Positions 45,739 to 52,924 of a stretch of DNA of 64,000 bases are shown here, one piece after another; position 1 is the first letter of the stretch, and every line of letters begins with the position of its first letter. Source of the DNA: Candidatus Brachythrix odensensis. Its GTDB lineage: Bacteria > Chloroflexota > Anaerolineae > J036 > Brachytrichaceae. Location of the stretch: positions 83,658 to 147,657 of the forward strand of contig JADKDT010000009.1 of NCBI GenBank assembly GCA_016714465.1, given 5' to 3'. Below the pieces are notes generated by a model. The model did no database searches and had not been told where the DNA came from. It was given only the letters and a program-made list of their open reading frames with translations. Both the position numbers and the translations under genes were made by a program.

Positions 45739-45889
45739 CTGGCTGGCCGACCTGGCGGTTGGCTGGGCCGGCGACTACATCAAGATCGGCTCGATCACTC
45801 AATCCGAGCGGCTGGCCAAATACAACCGCCTGCTGGTGATCGAGGAGGAGACGGGGTGGCGGGTCGGGACGCCGGGCAAGCGCATGTGA
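45719..45889 (+). CDS. C-terminal end of the enolase-like protein in the shifted frame
   Basis: The continuation reads SGETEDNWLADLAVGWAG, then IKIGSITQSERLAKYNRLL and ends GTPGKRM with the stop at 45887-45889. This is a canonical enolase C-terminus (SERxAKYNxLLxIE). Restored length is about 421 aa, normal for enolase. A large palindromic repeat begins about 22 nt later. Confidence 0.8.
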   Translation, partial: SGETEDNWLADLAVGWAGDYIKIGSITQSERLAKYNRLLVIEEETGWRVGTPGKRM

Positions 45890-45912
45890 GACTGGGGGCC
45901 GGCCTCCCTCCC

Positions 45913-46700
45913 ACCGTTGTCATCCTGAGTTCCGGACTGCCTTTGGCGGAAAGGGCGGCCAGAAATGGCGGCGCTCGATAGCGCGTACAAAAAGCGCAGG
46001 CATCCTGAGCGGAGCGCATTGGCGCGCAAGCGTCGATGCGCGTAGTCGTAGGGCGCCTGCGCTCCTCCGAAAGCGGAAGCGTCCTTCGGCTTCGCTCGGG
46101 AGGCCTCCTTCGACTGCGCGCGGCTGGTATGGCCGGGCCAAGTTCATCACGGCCGCCGCGCTCCGCTCAGGATGCTTCCGCAGGAGGATGAAGAGCCTGG
46201 TTTCTGAGCAGCGCGGCCCTCTGAGTCTGGGCATTCCTGGACGTATAGGCCGCGCGAAGGACCCCTGTGACGCTGCGCGGAAGCATAGGAAATCGGTGAC
46301 AACACGCATATGCCGATTTACCCATGCCCGGGGTGATATCACAGGGGTCCTTCGCTCGCCCCGTTACGCTCTTGCCTGCCGACGCTCGGCGGGGCTGCTG
46401 CTCAGAAACCAGGCCCACCATTGTTTGCGGAAGCATCCTGAGCGGAGCGCGGCGGCCCACATGAGCTTCCATCGGCCGTGCCAGCCGCGCGCAGTCGAAG
46501 GGGCGCTTCCGCTGGCAGGTCGAGCGCAGGCGTCCTTCGACTACGCGCCTCGACGCTTGCGCCGATGCGCTCCGCTCAGGAGCCCTCCTGAGCGAAGCCG
46601 AAGGATGCCTGCGCTTGTTGTGTGCGCTACCGCGCACACGCCGCTTCTGGCAGCCCTTTCCGCCGAAGGCGGTCCGGAACTCAGGATGACAATCGTGCGT
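45913..46700. repeat. About 790-bp composite palindrome: inverted R1 arms around an R2 core
   Basis: 45913-46195 is an inverted copy of 46414-46700 (R1 unit, about 280 bp; shared words GGAAGCATCCTGAGCGGAGC, AACTCAGGATGACAA and GCGCAGTCGAAGG). Between them, 46196-46211 (CCTGGTTTCTGAGCAG) pairs with 46398-46413, and inside that lies an R2 element at 46254-46355 with perfect 17-bp ends. The block fills the whole gap between two convergent genes. It contains no credible protein. Confidence 0.8.
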
Positions 46701-46713
46701 GCGCGGGCGCCAC

Positions 46714-47709
46714 TCATTTCAAGTGCGCCCAACGGGGCAATGCCAGCACCTCGGGGTTGACGAGCGCGGCCGGCCGGCGCCCGGACAGGATGGCGGCGAC
46801 ATTCTCGGCCGCCAGGGTCTCGAGGTCGACGATCGACTGCTCGGAATAGAAGGCCACATGCGGGGTGACGATGAAGTTGGGCAGTTGCAGCAGCGGATGG
46901 TCGCCCGGGATGGGCTCCGGGTCGAAGACATCCGCCGCCGCCCCGGCGATCCAGCCCTCGCGCAAGGCCTGGAGCAGGGCCATCGGATCGATGATCGCGC
47001 CGCGGGCGGTGTTGATCAGATACGCCGTCGGCTTCATGCTGCGCAGGCGCTCGGCGTTGATGAGGCCGCGGGTGGCCGGCGTGAGCGGGGTATGAATGCT
47101 GACGAAATCCGCCTGCGCGAGCAGCGCCTCCAGGCTGACGGGCTGGGCCCCCTGGTCGCGCAGCGCCTCGGGTTTGGCCCGCGGGTCATACACCAACACC
47201 CGCATCCCAAACGCGCGCGCTTTGGCGGCGAGGGTCCGGCCGATCTTGCCAAACCCGATGATGCCCAGGGCCTGCCCGCGCACCCGGAATAGCGGCATGC
47301 CGGTCCTGAGCGACCAGGTGCCGGCGTGCACGGCGGCGTTGTAGCGGATGACCTGCCGGGCGCAGGCCAGGATCAGGGCCATGACGTGCTCGGCCACCTC
47401 GACGAGGCAATAGGCGGGCACGTTTGTCACCGGGATGCCCAGGCGGGTCGCTTCGTCGACGGCGATGTTGTCCACCCCGATCCCGTAGCGGCCGACGACC
47501 TGCAGCTTTGGGCCGGCAGCGATCACCGCGGCGGAGACCTTCTTGAAGCAGGTGAGGATGGCATCGGCCTGGGGGACGAGGGCGAGCAGCTCTTCCTCGC
47601 TGCCGGTTTGAGCGAGCAGCAGCGTCGCGCCGACCTTCGCCAGCACCTTCGCCTCGGGCGCGGTGGAGGGCCAGGTGGTGTCGGTGACGAGGACGATTTT
47701 GTCGGGCAT
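46714..47709 (-). CDS. D-isomer-specific 2-hydroxyacid dehydrogenase (SerA/CtBP-like)
   Basis: ATG at 47709 with GGAGGAG upstream gives 331 aa. The nucleotide-binding domain has GIIGFGKIG; the catalytic Arg is in NTARGAIID, Glu in DVFDPEPIP and His in TPHVAFYSE. The enzyme should reduce a 2-keto acid with NADH, or act as a phosphoglycerate dehydrogenase lacking the C-terminal ACT domain. CtBP-like members (VGRYGIGVDNIAVDEATR) are the closest by eye. The ATG sits in a region where a further upstream frame exists but only crosses a repeat. Confidence 0.9.
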   Translation of the reverse strand: MPDKIVLVTDTTWPSTAPEAKVLAKVGATLLLAQTGSEEELLALVPQADAILTCFKKVSAAVIAAGPKLQVVGRYGIGVDNIAVDEATRLGIPVTNVPAYCLVEVAEHVMALILACARQVIRYNAAVHAGTWSLRTGMPLFRVRGQALGIIGFGKIGRTLAAKARAFGMRVLVYDPRAKPEALRDQGAQPVSLEALLAQADFVSIHTPLTPATRGLINAERLRSMKPTAYLINTARGAIIDPMALLQALREGWIAGAAADVFDPEPIPGDHPLLQLPNFIVTPHVAFYSEQSIVDLETLAAENVAAILSGRRPAALVNPEVLALPRWAHLK

Positions 47710-47829
47710 GGGTTGCGCTCCTCCAAGGGTGAGTGGTCGGTCGATTATGGCGTGATTCGGGGGGAAAGGCGTCATACGCGCCGATGGTCCACGTCTGGCG
47801 GCCGGGGCGACCCGCAGTCGCCCCGCCCC

Positions 47830-47941
47830 CCCGTCATCCCGGCGCAAGCCGGGATCCATACCGCGGCCGTGCAGTATCGAGGCGTAACGCTGGTTTCGTT
47901 CCAGCATGGATATGGGTCCCGGCATGCGCCGGGATGACGGG
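47830..47941. repeat. Inverted repeat of the GTCATCCCGGCGCAAGCCGGGA type
   Basis: 17-bp arms at 47830-47846 (CCCGTCATCCCGGCGCA) and 47925-47941 pair perfectly. Each arm contains a secondary CCCGGC/GCCGGG hairpin. This word is very widespread in bacterial genomes as a short dispersed repeat. It lies upstream of the dehydrogenase gene. Confidence 0.75.
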
Positions 47942-47990
47942 GGTTGTGTTTAAGGTCAATTCACGTCGCGAGTATGGCATGGAATCTGCC

Positions 47991-48081
47991 AGGGCCCTGA
48001 GCCTGTCGAAGGGCCCGGAAGGGTCCGGCGTACCCTGGTTTGGACCGCGGGCGAAGGGCCCTTCGACAGGCTCAGGGCCCT
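47991..48081. repeat. 25-bp perfect inverted repeat built on CCTTCGACAGGCTCAGG
   Basis: 47991-48015 and 48057-48081 are exact reverse complements (AGGGCCCTGAGCCTGTCGAA...). The spacer is 41 nt. The core word also lies inside the palindrome at 34497-34553. The right arm ends 52 nt before the amidohydrolase start. Confidence 0.8.
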
Positions 48082-48132
48082 CCCGGTTGAACCATTGACA
48101 CATCCCGCATCGCCGCGTAGAGTTCCCGAGCC

Positions 48133-49200
48133 ATGCGCGAGAGCATCATCGACACCGATATCCACCCCGCGGCGAACCCCAAACACATCGCGGAGTTTCT
48201 GCCTCAGCCCTGGCGAGCGCGCTGGGAGATGGGCAACATGGGCTCGCCCCCGCTCGGCTATTGGAATCCAAACGGGGTGCGGCGGGTCGACGCGATCGGC
48301 CCCGATGGCGCGCCGATCGCCAGCGACCCGGTCCACCTGTCCAAGCTCTTCTTCGACCCGTATGGGATCGAATACGGCATCTTCCTGACCGAGCCGCATC
48401 AGGTGCTGCTCACCCCTGAGCCCGATTTCGCGGCCGCGGTCGCCAGCGCCATTAACGACGTCATGATCCAGCGCTGGCTGCCGGTCGATGCGCGCTTCCG
48501 GATCGCCATGCACGTCTCGCCGGTCGATCCGGCCCTGGCTGCCCGCGAGATCCACCGGGTCGGCGACACGCCCGGGGTGGCCGCGGTCATGCTGCCCAGC
48601 GGCGCGCGGATGGCCTATGGCGACCGCTACTACGATCCGATCTACCAGGCCGCCTGCGAGCACCATCTGCCGGTGTGCATGCATCCGGGCACCGAGGGCG
48701 CCGGCATCTCCGGGGCGCCGACCTCGGCTGGCTATCCCGGCTCGTATTTCGAATGGCATACCGGTTTGGTCAGTTCATTCATCACCCATCTGGTCAGCCT
48801 GCTCGCCCAGGGCACTTTCCAGAAGTTCCCGGGTCTGACCTTTGTGCTGGTGGAGGGCGGGGTGAGTTGGATCCCGCCCGTGCTGTGGCGGATGGACAAG
48901 AATTGGAAGGGGTTGCGCAAGTCCGTGCCGTGGCTGGACCGCCTGCCCAGCGAGATCGCCCGCGAGCACATCCGGATGACCACCCAGCCGATCGAGGAGC
49001 CCGACCGGCCGGGCGCGCTGCAGGACATGCTGGGGATGTTCGATGCCGCGAAGATGCTGATGTTCAGCAGCGACTTCCCGCACTGGGACGGCGACACGCC
49101 GGACTTTGCCGGGAGGCATTTCAAGGGCGAGTTGCGCCGGCGGGTGATGAGCGAGACCGCGCGGGAGGTGTATCGCCTGCCGCCGCCGGCCGGGGATTGA
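48133..49200 (+). CDS. Amidohydrolase-2 family metal-dependent hydrolase/decarboxylase
   Basis: This 355-aa protein has the amidohydrolase_2 barrel pattern: DTDIHPA at the N-terminus (DxH ligands), PVCMHPGTEG, HLVSLLAQGTFQKFPGLTF, VLVEGGVSWIP and the final SSDFPHWDGDTP. The family includes ACMSD-like decarboxylases and lactone hydrolases of aromatic catabolism. Its stop is one base before the ATG of the Rieske protein, so they form an operon. This pairing is common where an aromatic or heterocyclic compound is degraded. The exact substrate is unknown. Confidence 0.88.
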   Translation: MRESIIDTDIHPAANPKHIAEFLPQPWRARWEMGNMGSPPLGYWNPNGVRRVDAIGPDGAPIASDPVHLSKLFFDPYGIEYGIFLTEPHQVLLTPEPDFAAAVASAINDVMIQRWLPVDARFRIAMHVSPVDPALAAREIHRVGDTPGVAAVMLPSGARMAYGDRYYDPIYQAACEHHLPVCMHPGTEGAGISGAPTSAGYPGSYFEWHTGLVSSFITHLVSLLAQGTFQKFPGLTFVLVEGGVSWIPPVLWRMDKNWKGLRKSVPWLDRLPSEIAREHIRMTTQPIEEPDRPGALQDMLGMFDAAKMLMFSSDFPHWDGDTPDFAGRHFKGELRRRVMSETAREVYRLPPPAGD

Positions 49201-49201
49201 G

Positions 49202-49546
49202 ATGATCCGCGTCGCGGCGATCGATGAGCTCCCGCCCGGGGCGCGCCGGCTGGTCCAGGCCGGCCAGCGCACGATCGGGGTGTACAACGTGGGCGGCACA
49301 TATGTCGCCGTCCTCAACGCCTGCCCGCACGAGCTGGCCCCGATCTGTCTGGGCCGGGTGGACGGCACCACGCTTCCCTCGAAGCCGGGCGAATGGCGCT
49401 GGGGGCGCGAGGGCGAGATCCTGGTCTGCCCCTGGCACGGTTGGGAGTTCGATCTGCTCAACGGCGGGCGCTGCCTGACCGACCCGCGCGCGCTGCGGAC
49501 CTATCCGGTCGAGATTCGCGATGGGGCGGTGTGGGTCGCCGAATAA
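49202..49546 (+). CDS. Rieske [2Fe-2S] ferredoxin-like protein
   Basis: This 114-aa single-domain protein carries the Rieske ligand set Cys41-x-His43 (ACPHE) and Cys76-x2-His79 (VCPWHGWEF). It should transfer electrons to an oxygenase or act as a subunit of one; no oxygenase large subunit is in the window. The insert between the two motifs (32 residues) is longer than in many bacterial ferredoxins. The ATG at 49202 follows the amidohydrolase stop by one base. An inverted repeat begins 9 nt after its stop. Confidence 0.9.
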   Translation: MIRVAAIDELPPGARRLVQAGQRTIGVYNVGGTYVAVLNACPHELAPICLGRVDGTTLPSKPGEWRWGREGEILVCPWHGWEFDLLNGGRCLTDPRALRTYPVEIRDGAVWVAE

Positions 49547-49554
49547 CGATTCTG

Positions 49555-49660
49555 ATCTATCCGCAGATTACGCAGATTAACGCAAATTGGGGCATGTTCA
49601 GGCGGGACGCAGTACCAGCCAAAAAGAATCTGCGCGAATCTGCGTAATCTGCGGATAGAT
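49555..49660. repeat. 24-bp inverted repeat of the ATCCGCAGATTACGCAGATT family
   Basis: 49555-49578 and 49637-49660 pair perfectly. The same word occurs as half copies at 20855-20898 and 55249-55275. It fits exactly between the Rieske stop (9 nt) and the restored stop of the SDR on the other strand (49669, 9 nt away). Confidence 0.85.
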
Positions 49661-50489
49661 TCTGGTGCTTACAGCTTGCGCATTTTAGCGCATACGTATC
49701 ACTTGCCTCGATCTCCTCGGCCCGCCGAACCAGATCGCGGATGTCATCCAGCACGTGCACGTAGCGGCCCGACAGGCGGTCGGCCTGGCCGCTGGCCAGA
49801 AAGACGCACAACTCGGCCGCCCGCTCTGGCGGGACCCAATCCGCCTCGGGCTTGTTGTCCATGATCGGCATGGCTTTCGTCATGGCCGTCTTGACCATCC
49901 CCGGGCTGATCCCAAAGACGCAGATGCCCTGATCCCGGGTTATCTCCGCAAGCGAGTCCGTCAGCCGAATCAAGGCCGCTTTGCTTACCGAGTAGGCCGA
50001 GTAGGGCGGGGTCGGGCGGACGCCGGCGTTGCTGGACACGTTGATGATCCGCCCGCGCTGGCGGGCCACCATGCCGGGCAGAACCGCCTGGGCGCATAGA
50101 TATGGCCCGCGCAGGTTGACCTCGATCACCCGCCACCAATCGTCGGCCAACTCCCAGCCCTGGTCGGCCGCGCCGGTCATGGCCGCGTTGTTGATCAGCA
50201 GGTCGATCGGGCCCAACTGGCGGATCGTCTCGCCGACCATCTGTTCGACGGCTCCCTGCTCGGCGACATCGAGGGCGAACGCGATGGCCTGCCCGCCCTG
50301 AGCTTCGACGAGCCGGACGGTCTCATCGAGTTCATCTCGGCTGCGCGCGGCGACGGCGACCTTGACCCCGGCCCGGGACAGAGCCAGGGCTGTCATGCGG
50401 CCGATGCCGCGCCCGCCGCCGGTGATGAGGGCGACCTGGCCGGCCAGAGAGGCGAGGGTTGGATCGGGGGTAATCGTCATATTGCTCAT
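49557..50489 (-). CDS. Short-chain dehydrogenase/reductase with repeat-derived tail
   Basis: This is a classical SDR: TGGGRGIGR near residue 21, NNAAMTG, NVSSNAG and YSVSK. The start is ATG 50489 or 50480. As read it is 310 aa, but the last 40 residues (from CASCKHQNLSADYADS on) are encoded by the inverted repeat at 49555-49660. One more A in the AAAA run near 49684 gives YALKMRKL and a stop at 49669-49671, a normal SDR length of about 273 aa. I take the longer tail as a frame error. It is convergent with the amidohydrolase-Rieske operon and may share a pathway with it. Confidence 0.85.
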   Translation of the reverse strand: MSNMTITPDPTLASLAGQVALITGGGRGIGRMTALALSRAGVKVAVAARSRDELDETVRLVEAQGGQAIAFALDVAEQGAVEQMVGETIRQLGPIDLLINNAAMTGAADQGWELADDWWRVIEVNLRGPYLCAQAVLPGMVARQRGRIINVSSNAGVRPTPPYSAYSVSKAALIRLTDSLAEITRDQGICVFGISPGMVKTAMTKAMPIMDNKPEADWVPPERAAELCVFLASGQADRLSGRYVHVLDDIRDLVRRAEEIEASDTYALKCASCKHQNLSADYADSRRFFLAGTASRLNMPQFALICVICG

Positions 50490-50515
50490 GGGCCGTGCGC
50501 GCTCGATAAACATCA

Positions 50516-50562
50516 GGCGAGATCAGTATCTCCGCGCCAAGCGCGGGGATACTGATCTCGCC
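50516..50562. terminator. Covarying hairpin, family B copy 1
   Basis: Stem GGCGAGATC-AGTAT-CTCCGCGC pairs with GCGCGGGG-ATACT-GATCTCGCC around a CAA loop (one G-T wobble). It starts 21 nt beyond the stop of the minus-strand gene at 50583. No T-tract follows. Confidence 0.8.
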
Positions 50563-50582
50563 ACACCGTTATTGGGTGACTT

Positions 50583-51332
50583 CTAGCCCTTTGAGAGCTC
50601 GACTTTGTTCGCCCGGGACTCGCTGCGCCCGTTGGGCGGCACGCTCTTCTTGAGGATCTCGAACTTGATCTTGTTGCCCGGGATGGCGCTGACCGTCCGG
50701 ATGATCTGATAGGTGCTGTTGGGGATGTCGTGCCAACTGGCGCCGTTGTCGTCGGTGTACTGGTAGACCTGGTCGCAGGTGTACGAGATCTTGGCCGGCC
50801 CGGCGAAGTTGAGGATGGTCGGACCCCAGGCGCCCTTGGCATCGTGGGTGTCGCTCATGTTGCCGACGGTGCCGGGCGAGCTGACGGCATTCCCGACCCC
50901 GAAGTGATGGCCGGCGTGGGCATAGGCCGGGTCGAGATACGGGATGGCCGGCCCGGCCGGCGTCCCCCAACTGACCGCCTCCCGCACCTTGATGTGGGCG
51001 AGGTCGGCGAGTTTGCCCGAGTCGCTCTCCCACACGGCGTCATGCTTGATATTGCCACCCGACAGCGCGGTCAGGGACTTGGTCTTGAAATTCACGAGGC
51101 GGGCAGCCATCAGAGCCTTCAGACCAGGCACATTGTCGATCAGGTACTTGCGCGCGCGGACGTACTTCTTCCACTTGTCCGGCGTGATTTTGCGCATTTC
51201 CGCGGCCACCTTATCCGCGGCGATGCTCTTTGTTACCTGGGCGACCAGCGGGTGCAGGTCGCTGGTTTTCACCCGCTCGTAGGTCGGGTTATCCAGCTTC
51301 ACGGCGGCCATAAACGTCTCGAGCTTAAACAT
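50583..51332 (-). CDS. Uncharacterised 249-aa protein
   Basis: I do not recognise this family. GGGAGGGG 5 nt before the ATG is a strong start signal. The N-terminal 110 residues are helical and lysine-rich (ERVKTSDLHPLVAQVTKSIA, PDKWKKYVRARKYLIDNV). The C-terminal half is beta-rich (ILNFAGPAKISYTCDQVYQY, SWHDIPNSTYQIIRTVSAI) with Tyr, Asp and Asn loops. There is no signal peptide or membrane segment. It ends 21 nt before a family B hairpin, exactly like the next gene upstream, so the two share 3'-end architecture. Confidence 0.75.
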   Translation of the reverse strand: MFKLETFMAAVKLDNPTYERVKTSDLHPLVAQVTKSIAADKVAAEMRKITPDKWKKYVRARKYLIDNVPGLKALMAARLVNFKTKSLTALSGGNIKHDAVWESDSGKLADLAHIKVREAVSWGTPAGPAIPYLDPAYAHAGHHFGVGNAVSSPGTVGNMSDTHDAKGAWGPTILNFAGPAKISYTCDQVYQYTDDNGASWHDIPNSTYQIIRTVSAIPGNKIKFEILKKSVPPNGRSESRANKVELSKG

Positions 51333-51472
51333 GTTTCCCCTCCCAAATAGCGGGGACCGGGTTCAGCAAGCCTTTTTCAGCCTCGGACGCGGCCCCCCAT
51401 TGATTCCCGGCGATTATAGACATTCTCAAGGATTGCGATAGCCGCCAGCGCGAAGTTGCCCCAATAACATGC

Positions 51473-51519
51473 GGCGAGATCAGCATCCCCGCGCGAAGCG
51501 CGGGGATGCTGATCTCGCC
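51473..51519. terminator. Covarying hairpin, family B copy 2
   Basis: Stem GGCGAGATC-AGCAT-CCCCGCGC pairs perfectly with GCGCGGGG-ATGCT-GATCTCGCC around a GAA loop (22 bp). It lies 21 nt beyond the stop of the gene at 51540. The middle five bases differ from copy 1 on both arms, keeping the pairing. Confidence 0.85.
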
Positions 51520-51539
51520 AATCGGATATGGGATGACCT

Positions 51540-51869
51540 CTAGATCAGCTTCTTCTTGGTGATGCGCTCCAGCCAGGTCTTGGCTTCGGCCGGCGGCGAG
51601 ACGAGGCCGCCGCCAAAGGTGAGGCTGCCCGGCCCGGTCAGGCCGCCCTTCTTGATCTTGATCGTGCCTTCCTTCTTGACGGCCGAGCTGGCCAGCAGGA
51701 AAGCAATCGTGGCTTTGTCATGCCCGGCATGCTGGTCGGTGGTGCTGCCGACCAGGATGACCGGCTTGTAGTAGGCGGCCTTGAGGACGGCCCCATCCTT
51801 GGCTGCTTTCAGGTTGGCGGCGTTCCGCGTTTCAATCGCGGCGGCTTGGGATGCGGTTAGGTTTGGCAT
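51540..51869 (-). CDS. Uncharacterised 109-aa protein
   Basis: ATG 51869 has AGGAGAACAGC directly upstream. The protein begins MPNLTASQAAAIETRNAANL, has a hydrophobic strand YYKPVILVGSTTDQHAGHD, a middle segment KATIAFLLASSAVKKEGTIK and a basic end RITKKKLI. I do not recognise it; the length and beta-alpha pattern suggest a small single-domain protein. It is likely cytosolic. Family B hairpins lie beyond its stop and beyond that of the gene downstream, pointing to a paired unit. Confidence 0.7.
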   Translation of the reverse strand: MPNLTASQAAAIETRNAANLKAAKDGAVLKAAYYKPVILVGSTTDQHAGHDKATIAFLLASSAVKKEGTIKIKKGGLTGPGSLTFGGGLVSPPAEAKTWLERITKKKLI

Positions 51870-52134
51870 GCTGTTCTCCTTTGGTCTACGAATTTGGCGG
51901 ATTATATTGGCGTGCGCAAAACGCGCAAGGGGGGGCGGCGGCACCGGCAACCGATTTTGCGGAAACGAGTAGACTCATGGCGATCCGCGCGACTTCCTGC
52001 TTTACGGCAACGAGGGGGTGCAAGTCATCCCGGGTAACGCGGATTCGATATCTCCTGGCGAAGCCGGGGGTTATCGAATCCGGAATGGGTCTTGTTGGTG
52101 GTTCGCAGGGACTCAAAAGGAGGGACACGCAATC

Positions 52135-52494
52135 ATGTTGAAACTAAGTTCGGTGTTGATTGGAACGAAACAGCTCCCGGCGATGGCGGCATTCTATGAA
52201 AAGGTGCTTGAGAAGCCGGCCGACATGACCGACGAAGGGTTTTTCGGCTGGCAATTGGGCGGCGCGTTCTTCGGTGTCTTTGAGCATTCCGAAATGGGCG
52301 GAAGCGCGAAGGACCCGGGCCGGGTGATGTTCAATCTCGAAACATCCCAGGTCAGGGAGGAAACCGAACGCATTCGCGCCCAGGGCGGACCGGTCGTCCA
52401 CGAGCCGTATGAAGGTGCCGCGGGCTGGATTGCGACCTTCTCTGACCCGGACGGCAATTACTTCCAGTTGATGAGCCCGATCCCGATGGGGTGA
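52135..52494 (+). CDS. VOC-superfamily (glyoxalase/bleomycin-resistance-like) protein
   Basis: AGGAGGG 12 nt before ATG 52135 supports this start; the longer frame from 52018 is not convincing. This 119-aa protein has the beta-alpha-beta-beta-beta pattern of the VOC fold: SVLIGTKQLPAMAAFYEKVL at the start and FSDPDGNYFQLM at the end, the hallmark DPDGN turn. Members bind metals and act as lyases, isomerases or dioxygenases, or sequester antibiotics. The first metal-ligand His is absent here, so a binding role is possible. Confidence 0.85.
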   Translation: MLKLSSVLIGTKQLPAMAAFYEKVLEKPADMTDEGFFGWQLGGAFFGVFEHSEMGGSAKDPGRVMFNLETSQVREETERIRAQGGPVVHEPYEGAAGWIATFSDPDGNYFQLMSPIPMG

Positions 52495-52659
52495 GGCAGA
52501 TTCCCGACCTCGCAGGTCGGCGCGTCAGGGTCAAACAGGATGAGATTCGAGGCGCCGCCCTGGCGCTGCAACATCGGCTGCCACTGGCCAGCCGGGATGC
52601 CCACTTTGATCACGCGCGCGGGCTGCGGCGCGTGGCCTGGTAGTGGAAGTCATCCTAAA

Positions 52660-52718
52660 ATGATTGGCGAGATCGCAATCCCCGCGCTTCGCGCGGGGAT
52701 TGCGATCTCGCCAATCAT
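52660..52718. terminator. Covarying hairpin, family B copy 3
   Basis: A 28-bp perfect stem, ATGATT-GGCGAGATC-GCAAT-CCCCGCGC and its complement, with a TTC loop. The middle five bases (GCAAT/ATTGC) differ from the other two copies, again on both arms. It lies 30 nt upstream of the 58-aa gene, so here it could also act on the downstream transcript. Confidence 0.85.
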
Positions 52719-52747
52719 TATCAGGACGGCTTCTTGAGGAAGAGACA

Positions 52748-52924
52748 ATGGACACCCCCTCCCAACGCCTCGCGGCCCAAATTGTCGAGCGGCTGCTCCG
52801 CGAAGGGCTGCTCTCGGCCGAGGCGGCCCGTGACCTGGCCCGCCTGCTGGCCGAAGGCAACCTGCGCGCCGAGGACTGGCAAGCCCGCCTCGGCCCTGCC
52901 CAACCCAAGGAGGACGGCCGATGA
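52748..52924 (+). CDS. 58-aa SHOCT-like helical protein preceding the SMC-like ATPase
   Basis: GGAAGAG 5 nt before ATG 52748 selects this start over in-frame codons inside the hairpin. The sequence RLAAQIVERLLREGLLSAEA and RLLAEGNLRAEDWQARL is amphipathic helical and resembles SHOCT-type short domains, which occur in many oligomerising or regulatory proteins. Its stop overlaps the ATPase start by four bases (ATGA at 52921), so both are translationally coupled and the small protein is probably a partner of the ATPase. Confidence 0.75.
   Translation: MDTPSQRLAAQIVERLLREGLLSAEAARDLARLLAEGNLRAEDWQARLGPAQPKEDGR

Noticed and set aside
45905..46700. Several overlapping open frames in the composite palindrome
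   Set aside because: They arise on both strands from the inverted R1/R2 repeats and are repeated in other islands.
52018..52134. Longer N-terminal extension of the VOC protein
   Set aside because: The extension is unlike VOC proteins and AGGAGGG sits at the right place for the ATG at 52135.
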